Assembly: GCA_040754075.1 (NCBI GenBank)
Contig: JBFMDH010000013.1
Coordinates: 81,108 to 145,107 of the forward strand
DNA: 64,000 bases
Reading direction: 5' to 3'
Source of the DNA: Acidobacteriota bacterium
Lineage (GTDB): Bacteria > Acidobacteriota > Blastocatellia > UBA7656
A model generated the notes under the pieces. That model saw nothing but the letters and a program-made list of their open reading frames with translations, had not been told where the DNA came from and did no database searches. Position 1 is the first letter of the stretch; each line of letters starts with the position of its first letter. Below, in pieces: positions 7,070 through 16,457 of the stretch. The position numbers and the translations under genes were made by a program.

Positions 7070-9139
7070 CTAACTAACCGACTGCCATAAAATTTCTGCA
7101 ACATCCATCACCCGCACATCGCGTTCACCCTTGCGCGCATTGATGCCGTCTTCGAGCATGGTGGTGCAGAAAGGACAACCGACGGCAACTATATCAGCGC
7201 CGGTTTCGAGTAACTGCCGCGCCCGTTCCTGATTGACGCGCTTATCTTTCGGCTCATCAATAAAACTCATGCCGCCGCCGCCGCCACAACAAAAACCATT
7301 CTCGCGTGATTGTGCAACTTCTACAGGAGCATTGCGCGACGCGATTTGCACCAGTTGTCTTGGCGCATCAAATATGCCGTTATGACGCCCAAGATAACAC
7401 GGGTCATGAAAGGTGATTTTCTTCTGGTTTTTATTTGAGGGAGCGATTTTCCCGTCACTCACTAATTTGGCTAAATATTCACTGTGATGAAAAACCTCGT
7501 AACTGCCGCCGAATTCCGGGTATTCATTGCGAAAGGTGTTGAAGCAATGCGGGCACGAGGTGATGATTTTTTTTACCCCGTAATTATTCAGCTTCGCAGT
7601 ATTTTCTCTGGCGAGCATGTCGAAAAGAAATTCATTGCCGATGCGTCGCGCCGGGTCGCCTGTGCATTTTTCTTCGCGTCCGAGAATCGCGAAATTGACT
7701 CCGGCTTTTTGCAGCAACTGCGCCGTGGCGCGAACCACCTTTTGATTTCGCTCGATTAATGCGCCGCCACAGCCGACCCAGAACAATACTTCAGCGTCTT
7801 TCGCATCAGCCATCGTCGGAATATTCAATCCTTCCGTCCAATCTATGCGCGTCGATTGCGTACCTTTGAACGGATGACCACGGGTTTCCATTGAAGTCAC
7901 CGCATCGCCCATAGTTTCAGGAAAATCGGCTTCTTCCATCACCAGGAAACGCCGCATATCGACAATCTTGGGCATCTGTTCGATGAAAACCGGGCAGGCT
8001 TCCATACACGCGCCGCAGGTCGTACATTGCCAGAGGGCTTCGGGTGCAGTTGCAGCAACCGCGCCGATGATGGGAATTGCGGATTGATTGCCGGTCTCAT
8101 TGCCGTTTGCGGCGTTTTTGTTTGACGAGTTGCCAATAGAAATACCGAAAGCTGCCAGAGGGTTGGCGTGCATGAATTTTTGCAAATCCAAAATGATGTC
8201 GCGCGGCGAAAGTTCTTTGCCGACGGTATTCGCGGGACAGACACTCGTGCAGCGCCCACACTCTGTGCAGGCGTCGAAATCAGCAAGGTCTTTCCAACTC
8301 CAACCGGCAAGGGTTTTCACACCCAACGGCTCGCCGGTTTCCATTGCTTTATCAATGTCGAGTTTTTTTAGCGACGCGCCGGTCGGATTAAGCGATGACG
8401 TGTAGATATTCAAGGGACCAAAAATGACGTGCGCCATTTTAGTGTAAGGTGCCCAGGCAATAAATCCGAAAACTAAAATTGCGTGTGTCCACCACGCGCC
8501 GAAATGCATTGCGCGCATGGCGTTCTTGCTCATCAATGCAGCAGAACCTTGCGCCAATAAAAACCCCACGGGCGACCATTTTCCCCAGGGGTCAAGGGTG
8601 GCGGCAATGCGCCATCCTTCGACTAAAAATCCAGTCAAAGCGATGAGAAAAATTGCCGTGAGAATTAACGTTGATTCTTCGGTATAAACCAGTTTTTTTG
8701 GTTTTAACGAAATCCGTCGCCAGAGCGCGATGCCGACGCCAACCAGTACCAACGCCCCGAATATATCGACGATGAATGATTGAAAGTAGAGATAGAAACT
8801 GCCCTGCATGATTGGAATGCCCAAATCATCGTGAATGGCAACAACAGTGGTGGCGATAGTGAGCATGATGAATCCGCTATAAATAAACGAATGAAAAACT
8901 CTCGCGTACTTTTCGCGAACCGTTCGCCCTTGAGCCGCCGCGTGTTTGATTAATCGCTTTATTCTGTCAGCCGGTCTATCAAAGCGATTTGCCGGAAGCC
9001 CGCGCCGCCACACTTGAACTCTGCGCCAGAATCCGTAACCTGCGGTCGCGATTGCTGCGACGAACATCAGATACATCACCCAGATAAATGAGTGTGGGAT
9101 ATTCCAATAAACTTCGCGTGTGGCAAATTCCGGGTTCAT
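7070..9139 (-). CDS. Membrane Fe-S oxidoreductase, EMO-type EtfAB:menaquinone oxidoreductase
   Basis: 689 residues in three parts. The N-terminal third has about six membrane helices with histidines like a NarI-type heme b subunit. The middle has two 4Fe-4S motifs (CTECGRCTSVCP and CTTCGACMEACP). The C-terminal half has two cysteine-rich CCG domains (key pieces GCGGALIE, CPHCFNTF, DPCYLGRHNG, CCGGGGG, GCPFCTTML). This is the layout of the membrane DUF224/HdrD-like proteins shown in fatty-acid-degrading syntrophs to move electrons from EtfAB to menaquinone. The next genes upstream are etfA and etfB, which supports this role. Start has only a weak ribosome site (GGTG) inside element C. Confidence 0.9.
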   Translation of the reverse strand: MNPEFATREVYWNIPHSFIWVMYLMFVAAIATAGYGFWRRVQVWRRGLPANRFDRPADRIKRLIKHAAAQGRTVREKYARVFHSFIYSGFIMLTIATTVVAIHDDLGIPIMQGSFYLYFQSFIVDIFGALVLVGVGIALWRRISLKPKKLVYTEESTLILTAIFLIALTGFLVEGWRIAATLDPWGKWSPVGFLLAQGSAALMSKNAMRAMHFGAWWTHAILVFGFIAWAPYTKMAHVIFGPLNIYTSSLNPTGASLKKLDIDKAMETGEPLGVKTLAGWSWKDLADFDACTECGRCTSVCPANTVGKELSPRDIILDLQKFMHANPLAAFGISIGNSSNKNAANGNETGNQSAIPIIGAVAATAPEALWQCTTCGACMEACPVFIEQMPKIVDMRRFLVMEEADFPETMGDAVTSMETRGHPFKGTQSTRIDWTEGLNIPTMADAKDAEVLFWVGCGGALIERNQKVVRATAQLLQKAGVNFAILGREEKCTGDPARRIGNEFLFDMLARENTAKLNNYGVKKIITSCPHCFNTFRNEYPEFGGSYEVFHHSEYLAKLVSDGKIAPSNKNQKKITFHDPCYLGRHNGIFDAPRQLVQIASRNAPVEVAQSRENGFCCGGGGGMSFIDEPKDKRVNQERARQLLETGADIVAVGCPFCTTMLEDGINARKGERDVRVMDVAEILWQSVS

Positions 9140-9145
9140 ATAATT

Positions 9146-9269
9146 TTTTCACCACCGAGACATCAAGAAGATAGGGAGAAAGGGAGAGAGGGAGAAGGGG
9201 AACAATCGAGGCTTCCCTTTCTCCCCTTCTCCCCTTCTCCCCTTCTTCTTTTCTGTGTCTCGGTGGTTC
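9146..9269 (-). repeat. Gene-junction element C (inverted arms, purine/pyrimidine tracts)
   Basis: Perfect 12-bp outer arms ACCACCGAGACA (9151-9162) and its complement (9256-9267). Inside them a purine run built of AGGGAGA-like units faces a pyrimidine run of CTTCTCCC units on the same strand. It spans the gap from the etfA stop (9273) almost to the ATG at 9139. The mirror-like purine/pyrimidine tract might form a triplex as well as a hairpin. Confidence 0.8.
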
Positions 9270-9272
9270 ATT

Positions 9273-10241
9273 TTATTTCTTGAGTTCTTTCAATCGCTCA
9301 ATCAAAAGCGGCACGACTTTGCGATAGTCCTCAACAATGCCGAAGCGGCAATGCTTAAAAATCGGCGCATCTTTATCGATATTAATCGCGGCTACACATT
9401 TTGAATCGGACATTCCTGCTAAATGCTGGCTCGCGCCGTGAATGGCAACGGCGATGTACAACCCCGGCGCAACTTTTTTTCCGGTCTGCCCGATTTGCCA
9501 CGAAGGCGGAACCCAACCGGAATCGCAAGCCGCGCGTGATGCGCCCATTTGCGCGCCCAGTATATCGGCAATCTTTCGCAATTCAATAAATGGTTCTGAG
9601 CCACCGAGTCCGCGACCGCCTGAGACAATGATTTTTGCATCTTCGAGTCGCGCTTCATCACCGGCTTCAACCTTGCGTTCGGTGATAGTTGCCGATAATT
9701 GCGCAGGCAATTCAACCGTCGCTTGTGAAATTTCCGCTTGCGTTCCGCGTGCCGGCGCGGTGTCAAAAGCGCGTGAGCGTAACCAAACGACCGCGGGCGA
9801 TTTTTTCAGTTCGATACTTGCCATCGCTTTGCCGCCATAAACGCTGCGGGTCACGCGAACTTTCCCATCGACAACGCTGAGCGCCAGCCCGTCTGCGCCG
9901 GCGCTGCCGCCCAGACGATGGGCAAGTCTTGGCGCAAGTTCCTGACTGTAAGTATCATTGCTCAGTAACACGGCGGCAGGTTGTTTGGCTTTACAAATTT
10001 CAGCGAGGGCACTTAAATAATTTTCGGTTTGATACTCCTGAAGCGCCGCCTGGTCAGCAATCGTTAAGACATCAACTACCGAAGCCACTGCCGATTTTGT
10101 TGCCTCATCCGCAACACCCAATAAAACGGCGTGGAGTTTACCGCCAAGTTCAGCGGCGAGCTTGCGACCGGCTCCGGCAACGCCCTGTGCGGCGCGGTCA
10201 TAACCAGCCGAAGCGAATAAACCAATAATGACATCTTTCAT
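9273..10241 (-). CDS. etfA: Electron transfer flavoprotein alpha subunit
   Basis: 322 residues, normal EtfA length. The C-terminal FAD domain is clear: VSGGRGLGG, then ASRAACDSGWVPPSWQIGQTGKKVAPGLY (read in parts), then AIHGASQHLAGMSDS and AINIDKDAPIF. With EtfB it forms the soluble dimer that takes electrons from acyl-CoA dehydrogenases. It lies between etfB, 44 bp upstream, and the membrane oxidoreductase downstream, so the electron path from dehydrogenase to quinone is encoded in one transcript. Confidence 0.96.
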   Translation of the reverse strand: MKDVIIGLFASAGYDRAAQGVAGAGRKLAAELGGKLHAVLLGVADEATKSAVASVVDVLTIADQAALQEYQTENYLSALAEICKAKQPAAVLLSNDTYSQELAPRLAHRLGGSAGADGLALSVVDGKVRVTRSVYGGKAMASIELKKSPAVVWLRSRAFDTAPARGTQAEISQATVELPAQLSATITERKVEAGDEARLEDAKIIVSGGRGLGGSEPFIELRKIADILGAQMGASRAACDSGWVPPSWQIGQTGKKVAPGLYIAVAIHGASQHLAGMSDSKCVAAINIDKDAPIFKHCRFGIVEDYRKVVPLLIERLKELKK

Positions 10242-10285
10242 ATTTTTTTCTCGATTAATTGATAAGCTATAAAACCGGATGATGG

Positions 10286-11095
10286 TTACATCGTGCCGGT
10301 TACTTCGATAATTTTTTGCGCGAATTTATCGACACGATCCTCTAAAGTGTCGCCTTCGGCAAACTCACAGTTGATTTCTTTCACAGGGATGTACAGGTCA
10401 ACAACTTCGTAATAACTGTTCCCGGCATTCATTTCATCGGGGGTGAGTCCAAGGTCGGCAATCGTCCATTTAGTCAATGGTTGGCGATAAGACATCATGA
10501 CATCGCGGGTTTTGGGAATGCGCGGAACGTTGAATTCATTATTGGTGACCGTAACCACAAGCGGCGTTTTTGCCACAACGGTATCAGCGCCGACATCGGT
10601 TTGGCGGTTGCAGGTTAATCCGCTATCCGTTGCCGTAATCGCATCAACGAAATTGACACAGGCGATAGCCAATTCTTCGGCAAGTAATCCGCCGGTCTGC
10701 CCGACGCCCCAATCGCCGGACTCGCGCCCGACCATCACCAGATCATATTCACCTTGTTTGCGGATTGCGGCGGCGAGCGTTTGCGCAACCGTCAGGGCAT
10801 CAGGATGGGGATTGCCTTCATTGAGGAGGTGAATCGCCGCGTCGGCTTTCATTGCCAGGGCTTTTCTAAGTGAATCTTCGGCGGAGTCCGCGCCATAGGA
10901 GATAACCGTGATTTTGCCGCCGACTTTTTCTTTTAATTGCAGGGCGGTTTCCAGGGCATTTTCACAAAAAATATTGGTGACCAGATTTGCTGAACCGCGA
11001 ACCGCTTCTTTCTTCTCAGCATCGACGCGAAAATCCCGCACCGGGATTTCGGGGTCGAGAATTTGTTTTAAACAGACAATGATATTGAGTGCCAT
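10286..11095 (-). CDS. etfB: Electron transfer flavoprotein beta subunit
   Basis: 269 residues, standard EtfB size. The N-terminus (MALNIIVCLKQILDPEIPVR) and the AMP-binding part (LVMVGRESGDWGVGQTGGLLAEEL) are typical, as is the recognition region TVVAKTPLVVTVTNNEFNVPRIP. AAGGAATCAT precedes the ATG. It is first in the minus-strand operon. Its upstream region of about 260 bp is shared with the divergent gene at 11359 and contains a TetR-type palindrome at 11257. Confidence 0.96.
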   Translation of the reverse strand: MALNIIVCLKQILDPEIPVRDFRVDAEKKEAVRGSANLVTNIFCENALETALQLKEKVGGKITVISYGADSAEDSLRKALAMKADAAIHLLNEGNPHPDALTVAQTLAAAIRKQGEYDLVMVGRESGDWGVGQTGGLLAEELAIACVNFVDAITATDSGLTCNRQTDVGADTVVAKTPLVVTVTNNEFNVPRIPKTRDVMMSYRQPLTKWTIADLGLTPDEMNAGNSYYEVVDLYIPVKEINCEFAEGDTLEDRVDKFAQKIIEVTGTM

Positions 11096-11206
11096 ATGAT
11101 TCCTTATCTGAGGTAAAAATGTTGCTTTGCGGACGACAAACTATCGCACCTTTAGTCTTTGCAGCAACCGTCTTTTGCATAATTTTATGAATATGATTTC
11201 TTTGGG

Positions 11207-11235
11207 TTGTACTTGAACGGTTGGATGCTTATAAT
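11207..11235 (+). promoter_or_regulatory. Sigma70-like promoter for the gene at 11359
   Basis: TTGTAC (11207-11212), a 17-nt spacer, then TATAAT (11230-11235). Transcription would start near 11242, so the palindrome at 11257-11272 falls in the first transcribed bases, where a repressor would block. Confidence 0.55.
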
Positions 11236-11256
11236 CTCGCTGGTTTTGCTTTTACT

Positions 11257-11272
11257 TACCGACCGTTCGGTA
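11257..11272. promoter_or_regulatory. TetR-type operator in the etfB / quinone oxidoreductase divergent region
   Basis: TACCGACCGTTCGGTA, palindromic except for one base pair. Its reverse complement differs by one base from TACCGAACGGTCAGTA found before the TetR gene at 26011. The form (ACCGnnCGGT core) is common for TetR-family operators of acyl-CoA genes. Confidence 0.65.
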
Positions 11273-11358
11273 GAAGTATCATGACCAAAAGGCAAACTGT
11301 CAAGTTCCAGACAAAGCATATTGAAAAATAATTTCCCTGTCAGAGAGGCGCTATTTCA

Positions 11359-12333
11359 ATGAAAGCATGGCTTGTCAAACAGTGGGGTGAACCGCAACAG
11401 ATGACCTTGGAAGAGATTGCCATTCCAACGCCGGCAGCCGGTGAAGTTCGCATAAAAAATCAGGCGTCGGCGGTAAATTTTTTCGACATTCTGCAAATTC
11501 AAGGCAAATACCAAATCAAACCACCCTTCCCTTTTTCACCCGGCGCAGAAGTTGCAGGCGTGGTCGATGCTGTCGGTGAAGGCGTTACCGGCTTCACCAT
11601 CGGCGACCGCGTTCAAGCCGGAGTATCGACCGGCGGTTATGCCGAATATGCCATCGCCAAAGCCAATCGGATTTTTAAAATTCCCGATGCCATGAGTTTT
11701 ACAGAAGCCGCCGCCATGTACATCGTCTACCAAACCGCTTATTTCGCGTTGAAGGAACGCGCGAAATTACAAGCGGGCGAATGGCTGCTGGTTCATTCAG
11801 GCGCAGGTGGGGTTGGCATGTCGGCGATTCAAATTGGCAAAGCTTTTGGCGCAAAGGTCATCGCTACTGCCGGAAGCGATGAAAAACTGGCATTCTGTAA
11901 ATCGCTTGGCGCAGATTTTACCCTGAGTTATCGCGATGATTCGTGGGTTGATGAAATCAAAAAAATCACCACAGGTCACGGAGTCGATGTTATTTATGAC
12001 CCGGTGGGTGGAGATGTTTTCGATTTATCCAGTAAATGCATCGCTACTTACGGGCGGTTGCTGGTCATAGGCTTTGCCGGTGGGCGCATTCCAACCATTG
12101 CCGCCAATCGAATTTTATTAAAGAACATCTCGATTGTCGGCGTGTTCTGGGGCGCACATATTGAAAAACACCCGGATTATCTGGCGCAATCACAGAACGA
12201 ATTATTCGCGATGTATACGGCGGGCAAAATCAAACCCATCGTTTCCAAAGCCTATGCGCTTGAAGATGCGCCGCAAGCTTTACAGACACTGGCTAATCGA
12301 CAGGCTTACGGCAAACTGGTTTTGACAATGTAA
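11359..12333 (+). CDS. NADPH:quinone oxidoreductase, zinc-free MDR family
   Basis: 324 residues, the length of QorA-like medium-chain reductases. An N-terminal GroES-like domain (SAVNFFDILQIQGKYQ, PGAEVAGVVDAVGEGV) is followed by a Rossmann domain with LVHSGAGGVGMSAIQIGKAFGA. The structural-zinc cysteine cluster of alcohol dehydrogenases is absent. The gene is divergent from etfB and shares the operator region. Likely action is NADPH-dependent reduction of a quinone, enone or enoyl-CoA; the substrate cannot be told from sequence. A terminator follows at 12381. Confidence 0.9.
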   Translation: MKAWLVKQWGEPQQMTLEEIAIPTPAAGEVRIKNQASAVNFFDILQIQGKYQIKPPFPFSPGAEVAGVVDAVGEGVTGFTIGDRVQAGVSTGGYAEYAIAKANRIFKIPDAMSFTEAAAMYIVYQTAYFALKERAKLQAGEWLLVHSGAGGVGMSAIQIGKAFGAKVIATAGSDEKLAFCKSLGADFTLSYRDDSWVDEIKKITTGHGVDVIYDPVGGDVFDLSSKCIATYGRLLVIGFAGGRIPTIAANRILLKNISIVGVFWGAHIEKHPDYLAQSQNELFAMYTAGKIKPIVSKAYALEDAPQALQTLANRQAYGKLVLTM

Positions 12334-12380
12334 TTTTATTTTCAAACCGGAATTTCCCAACCGCTCGTAATCGGTTTGGC

Positions 12381-12406
12381 TTACCCCTCAGACTGGGGTA
12401 ATTTTT
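12381..12406 (+). terminator. Rho-independent terminator
   Basis: TTACCCC, 7-nt loop, GGGGTAA, then TTTTT. It lies 48 bp after the stop of the quinone oxidoreductase gene and separates it from the next transcription unit. Confidence 0.75.
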
Positions 12407-12551
12407 ACTGCTCCGATTGCGACGAAATGACAAATCGACAATCAACGCTCAGGTTTAAATGAATCATTGTAAAAATTTTTAATCCTTGGTGGGCGTTATC
12501 TTCACAACAGACTTTTGGCAAACTCAATAATTTATAAGGAGGCCGTTTTTA

Positions 12552-13316
12552 ATGAGTAAAAGTAATTTGCAAGGTAAAGTCGCAATCGTAACCGGAGGCG
12601 GACGCGGCATTGGAAAAGCTATCGCTTTTCGTTTAGCTGAAGCCGGTGCCAATGTCGTCATCGCCAGTCGCAAAATGGATGTGTTACAGACAACCGCTGA
12701 AGAGTTCGCACCTTTACCGGGAAAAACTGTTCCGATGGAATGTCACGTCGGTCGCGCAGACCATATTGATAAATTGGTCAGTGATACCGAAAATCAACTT
12801 GGCGCGGTTGATATACTGGTCAATAACAGCGCCACCAATATCGGTCAGGGACCCTCGCTCAACGTTACCGACGAGATGTTTGCCAAAATGTTTGAAATCA
12901 ATGTTCTCTCATCTGTGAGGTTTATTAATCGTGTGGTTCCCAAAATGATCGAACGAAAAACCGGCGGTTCGATTATCAACATCGTCTCGATTGCCGGTCT
13001 GCGACCACAGGCAGGCGGCTTGCTTTACAGCGCCACCAAAGCGGCATTGATTATGATGACCAGAACCTGGGCGGTCGAATTTGGAAAACATGGGGTGCGC
13101 GTCAATGCCATCGCCCCCGGACTCATTCAAACCGATTTCAGCGAATATTTCTGGAAAAACGAACAATATGTTAAAGCCATCGAAGCCACCCAGCCGATTC
13201 CGCGTGTCGGCACCCCGGATGAAATCGGCGGCATGGCATTGTTTCTGGCATCTGATGAATCATCATTCATCACCGGTCAAACATTTGTCGTCGATGGCGG
13301 CGCAACCGCGAAGTAA
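12552..13316 (+). CDS. SDR-family oxidoreductase (3-oxoacyl reductase-like)
   Basis: 254 residues, classical short-chain dehydrogenase. Seen: the nucleotide-binding [10 protein letters not shown] near the start, NNSA after the fourth strand, the catalytic Ser in NIVSIAG, the YSATK catalytic pair, and [10 protein letters not shown] strong AAGGAGG ribosome site lies before the ATG. It likely oxidises or reduces a hydroxyacyl or alcohol intermediate with NAD(P). It opens the plus-strand run of acyl-CoA genes. The stop codon overlaps the first AGTAAAA unit of element D. Confidence 0.92.
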   Translation: MSKSNLQGKVAIVTGGGRGIGKAIAFRLAEAGANVVIASRKMDVLQTTAEEFAPLPGKTVPMECHVGRADHIDKLVSDTENQLGAVDILVNNSATNIGQGPSLNVTDEMFAKMFEINVLSSVRFINRVVPKMIERKTGGSIINIVSIAGLRPQAGGLLYSATKAALIMMTRTWAVEFGKHGVRVNAIAPGLIQTDFSEYFWKNEQYVKAIEATQPIPRVGTPDEIGGMALFLASDESSFITGQTFVVDGGATAK

Positions 13317-13366
13317 GTAAAAAGTAAAAAGTAAAAAGTAAAAAGTAAAAAGTAAAAAGTAAAAAG
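13316..13366 (+). repeat. Gene-junction heptad element D, (AGTAAAA)x7
   Basis: Seven perfect AGTAAAA units run from the last base of the stop codon of the SDR gene. Only a faint inverted partner (CTTTTTGCTTTT, about 13460) is visible in the remaining 187 bp before the next gene. That stretch also holds a small hairpin near 13418-13436 (ATCTCTTTTCGAGAT) and the AAAGGAA ribosome site. Confidence 0.9.
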
Positions 13367-13553
13367 TTGCGAGGTTATCCAACGCTGCGATAACCACCTG
13401 AGAACGATAAAAGGATAATCTCTTTTCGAGATTCTCAAGATTGTTTTCCCCACCGGCTTTTTGCTTTTGAATATTCACGGTTACTTGCGATAGCATCGGA
13501 CGCAGTGTCAATCTCCGTCTTTATCATTTCAGACCTGAAAGGAATTTACGGTT

Positions 13554-14756
13554 ATGCATTTTGAATACTCCGACAAAGTTAAAGATTTAATTAAACGGGT
13601 TCAGGGATTCGTCGAAGAATATGTTTACCCGAACGAAAAAACTTATTATGAACAAATCGCCGAAGGTGACCGCTGGCAACCCGTGCAAATCATCGAAGAT
13701 TTGAAACCGGTTGCCCGCAAACAAGGGTTATGGAATCTGTTTTTACCGGAAAGCGACCAGGGCGCGGGTCTCAGCAATCTCGAATATGCGCCGCTTTGTG
13801 AAATTATGGGGCGCTCGCCATTTGCCTCAGAAGTATTCAATTGCTCGGCTCCCGATACCGGCAATATGGAAGTGCTGGCGCGATATGGTTCCAAAGAGCA
13901 ACAGGATAAGTGGCTCACTCCGCTACTCAATGGTGAAATCCGCTCCTGTTTTGCGATGACCGAACCCGATGTCGCTTCATCGGATGCGACAAACATTCAA
14001 GCGAGTATCGCGCGCGACGGCGATGAATATGTCATCAACGGGCGGAAGTGGTGGAGTTCAGGAGCCGGTGACCCGCGTTGTAAAATCGCTATTTTTATGG
14101 GCAAAACCGACCCAACCGCACCCAAACATAAACAGCAATCCATGATTCTGGTGCCGATGGATGCGCCGGGGGTGAAAATCAGACGAATGCTCAATGTATT
14201 CGGATACGACCATGCGCCACATGGACATGGCGAAGTCGATTTTGAAAATGTGCGCGTCCCCGCTGCCAATATTTTGCTCGGTGAAGGACGCGGATTTGAG
14301 ATTGCTCAAGGCAGACTTGGTCCCGGACGCATTCATCATTGTATGCGGTTAATCGGACTTGCCGAACGTTCGCTCGAAGCCATGTGCAAACGTGTGAAAT
14401 CCCGAATTGCTTTCGGAAAACCGATTGCCGAACAAGGCACCATTCGCGCAGACATTGCCAATTCGCGAATGGAGATTGAACAGGCTCGGCTCTTAACCTT
14501 GAAAGCCGCCTATATGATGGACACCGTCGGCAATAAAGTCGCGCGCGCTGAAATCGCCATGATTAAAGTCGTCGCGCCGAATATGGCATTGCGGGTGATT
14601 GACCGCGCTTTGCAGGCACATGGTGGCGGCGGGGTGTGTGATGATTTCCCGCTGGCAGCCGCCTGGGCAAACGCCCGTACACTGAGACTCGCAGACGGAC
14701 CCGATGAAGTTCACCGTGAAGCCGTTGCCAAACTCGAATTGAAAAAGTATGACTAA
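13554..14756 (+). CDS. Acyl-CoA dehydrogenase, ACAD10/11-like
   Basis: 400 residues, complete acyl-CoA dehydrogenase. Seen: [18 protein letters not shown] (flavin/substrate loop), [32 protein letters not shown], and the C-terminal [19 protein letters not shown], in which ADGPDEVH replaces the EGT motif as in ACAD10/11-type enzymes. FAD enzyme; electrons presumably go to the EtfAB encoded on the other strand. It lies between two SDR genes, suggesting they share one pathway. Heptad elements flank it on both sides. Confidence 0.94.
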   Translation: MHFEYSDKVKDLIKRVQGFVEEYVYPNEKTYYEQIAEGDRWQPVQIIEDLKPVARKQGLWNLFLPESDQGAGLSNLEYAPLCEIMGRSPFASEVFNCSAPDTGNMEVLARYGSKEQQDKWLTPLLNGEIRSCFAMTEPDVASSDATNIQASIARDGDEYVINGRKWWSSGAGDPRCKIAIFMGKTDPTAPKHKQQSMILVPMDAPGVKIRRMLNVFGYDHAPHGHGEVDFENVRVPAANILLGEGRGFEIAQGRLGPGRIHHCMRLIGLAERSLEAMCKRVKSRIAFGKPIAEQGTIRADIANSRMEIEQARLLTLKAAYMMDTVGNKVARAEIAMIKVVAPNMALRVIDRALQAHGGGGVCDDFPLAAAWANARTLRLADGPDEVHREAVAKLELKKYD

Positions 14757-14912
14757 TGGTGCTCGGTACTTTGTACTTTGTACTTTGTGCTTTGTGCTTT
14801 GTTTTTTGGAGTTTGAGTCGACAGCAAATTCGTCATTCAGAATTTCAGCAGTTTTATTAATGCTCAAGCGAATCTAAAAACCAACATCAAGCACAAAGTA
14901 CCAAGCACCAAC
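14757..14912 (+). repeat. Gene-junction heptad element E (inverted arms)
   Basis: It starts with the first base after the stop codon. Left arm 14757-14778 (TGGTGCTCGGTACTTTG...) and right arm 14889-14910 match as reverse complements at 20 of 22 positions. The left arm continues as GTACTTT and GTGCTTT units. The right arm ends 6 nt before the GAGGAGA ribosome site of the next gene. The unit family is the same as in element A. Confidence 0.88.
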
Positions 14913-14927
14913 TCACTTGAGGAGAAG

Positions 14928-15719
14928 ATGAATTTAAAAGATAAGGTAACGGTTGTGACCGGCGGCGCGATGGGCATTGGTCGCGGACTTTGCGAACGAT
15001 TTGCCGCCGAAGGCGCTAGAGCCGTGGTGGTCGCAGATGTGGAAATAGAAAAGGCTGAAGCGGTCGCCAAAAAAATCGGCGGTCTCGCCATCCAAACCAA
15101 TGTCGCAAGCGAAGCCGACATCAAAAATCTGGTTGAACAAACGCTGGAAAAATTCGGGCAGATTGATTTGTTTTGCTCGAACGCCGGGATTGCAGGCGTT
15201 TACGGCGGCGCGGAAGTCAGCAACGAAGACTGGCAACGCATCTGGGAAGTGAATGTGATGGCGCACATTCTTGCGGCGCGTTATGTATTGCCGCCAATGC
15301 TGGCGCGTGGCGAAGGTTATCTGGTGAATACCGCATCGGCTGCCGGATTACTCAGTCAGATTAACGCCGCGCCCTATTCAGTCACCAAGCACGCGGCAGT
15401 TTCTTTTGCCGAATGGCTCGCGATTCAATATGGCGATCAGGGTATCAAAGTTTCTTGTTTATGCCCGCAAGGCGTCAGAACCCGTATGCTGCTTGGTGAA
15501 GACGGTAAGGGCGAAAATTTTCTGGTAGCAGGTTCGGTGTCGCCCGAAGAAGTTGCCGATTGTGTAGTAAAAGCCATCGCCGAAGAAAAATTTTTAATCC
15601 TGCCGCACCCGGAAGTCGCGGAGTATTTCCAACGCAAAGCCACGGATTATGACCGCTGGATTCGCGGAATGCGGAGACTCAAAACCAGCATCGAAAAATC
15701 GCCAGGAGGTAATCAATGA
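14928..15719 (+). CDS. SDR-family oxidoreductase
   Basis: 263 residues, classical [18 protein letters not shown] for cofactor binding, an Asp at the end of the second strand (VVADVE) that favours NAD(H), SNAG, the Ser of NTASAAG, YSVTK, and [16 protein letters not shown] precedes the ATG. Its stop overlaps the start of the RidA gene (ATGA), so the two are translationally coupled. Likely a hydroxyacyl-CoA or alcohol dehydrogenase in the same pathway as the adjacent acyl-CoA dehydrogenase. Confidence 0.92.
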   Translation: MNLKDKVTVVTGGAMGIGRGLCERFAAEGARAVVVADVEIEKAEAVAKKIGGLAIQTNVASEADIKNLVEQTLEKFGQIDLFCSNAGIAGVYGGAEVSNEDWQRIWEVNVMAHILAARYVLPPMLARGEGYLVNTASAAGLLSQINAAPYSVTKHAAVSFAEWLAIQYGDQGIKVSCLCPQGVRTRMLLGEDGKGENFLVAGSVSPEEVADCVVKAIAEEKFLILPHPEVAEYFQRKATDYDRWIRGMRRLKTSIEKSPGGNQ

Positions 15720-16102
15720 ACAGTGTTTTAACTCCTAACGCACCGAAACCCGGCGGCCACTATTCACAGGCAATCGTTCATAACGGGCTGGTTTATGTTG
15801 CCGGTCAACTTTCGATTGACCCGGCAACCGGTGAGCGAAAATTAGGCTCAATCGAAGAACAAACCGAACAAGCCCTCAAAAATGTCTCGGCAATTTTGGA
15901 GGCTGCCGGAAGCGATTTAAATCATGTGCTGAAAACTACGGTTTATATTTCCGATATAGATTTGTGGGGACAGGTCAATGAAACCTATGCCAAAGTATTC
16001 GGCGACCATCGCCCGGCACGAGCCGTGATTCCCGTAAAAGATTTGCACTACGGATTTCAAATTGAAATCGAAGCCATCGCGGCTCTCAAAAGTAATGAGT
16101 AA
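15716..16102 (+). CDS. ridA: RidA family enamine/imine deaminase
   Basis: 128 residues, the family's normal size. Seen: [24 protein letters not shown], then [11 protein letters not shown] with the conserved Arg, and QIEIEAIA with the conserved Glu. Members hydrolyse reactive enamines and imines from PLP enzymes; some act on pathway intermediates. It overlaps the SDR by 4 bp. The last residues (Ser-Asn-Glu and stop) are written by the first AGTAATG units of heptad element F, so the repeat has replaced or extended the natural C-terminus. Confidence 0.92.
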   Translation: MNSVLTPNAPKPGGHYSQAIVHNGLVYVAGQLSIDPATGERKLGSIEEQTEQALKNVSAILEAAGSDLNHVLKTTVYISDIDLWGQVNETYAKVFGDHRPARAVIPVKDLHYGFQIEIEAIAALKSNE

Positions 16103-16157
16103 TGAGTAATGAGTAATGAGTAATGAGTGATGAGCATTATTGTTCATCACATTTTTA
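16091..16157 (+). repeat. Gene-junction heptad element F, (AGTAATG)x5 plus AGTGATG
   Basis: Five perfect AGTAATG units and one variant begin inside the ridA coding sequence (16091) and run past its stop. A short hairpin, GTGATGA with TCATCAC, follows. The rest of the gap to 16236 shows weak inverted remnants (TTACCATTCAAACTTCACAC) and the ribosome site GGAGAAG. Confidence 0.9.
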
Positions 16158-16236
16158 CCATTCAAACTTCACACTTGAATTGATCGCTTTCCCTGTCCCC
16201 ATGCAAACCAGCCCCGAACAAAGTGGAGAAGAATAA

Positions 16237-16440
16237 ATGAGCGAAGAAACCAGAAAAATCATCGCCAGTAACCTCACAGCCGCTTTTTATAATGGTGTCG
16301 AACGTCGCATTGCCTATTTTGGTGAAGAGCGTCGAATGATTCCCTCATCACCGATGGAAGATGACCGCGTGCCGACGCTTTCAATGAAAGAGGTGTTTTA
16401 CGTTTACAACAGTTTTTTAAAAATGCTCGAAGAAGAATAA
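16237..16440 (+). CDS. Small acidic protein of unknown function
   Basis: 67 residues beginning MSEETRKIIASNL, with a GGAGAAG ribosome site at normal distance. It is hydrophilic, has no membrane segment and no motif I know. The middle is basic (ERRIAYFGEERR) and the C-terminus acidic. It lies 17 bp before the crotonase gene, whose own AGGAGG is in that gap, so the two are co-transcribed. A small accessory subunit for one of the acyl-CoA enzymes is possible but unproved. Confidence 0.7.
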   Translation: MSEETRKIIASNLTAAFYNGVERRIAYFGEERRMIPSSPMEDDRVPTLSMKEVFYVYNSFLKMLEEE

Positions 16441-16457
16441 ATCAGGAGGAAAATCAG

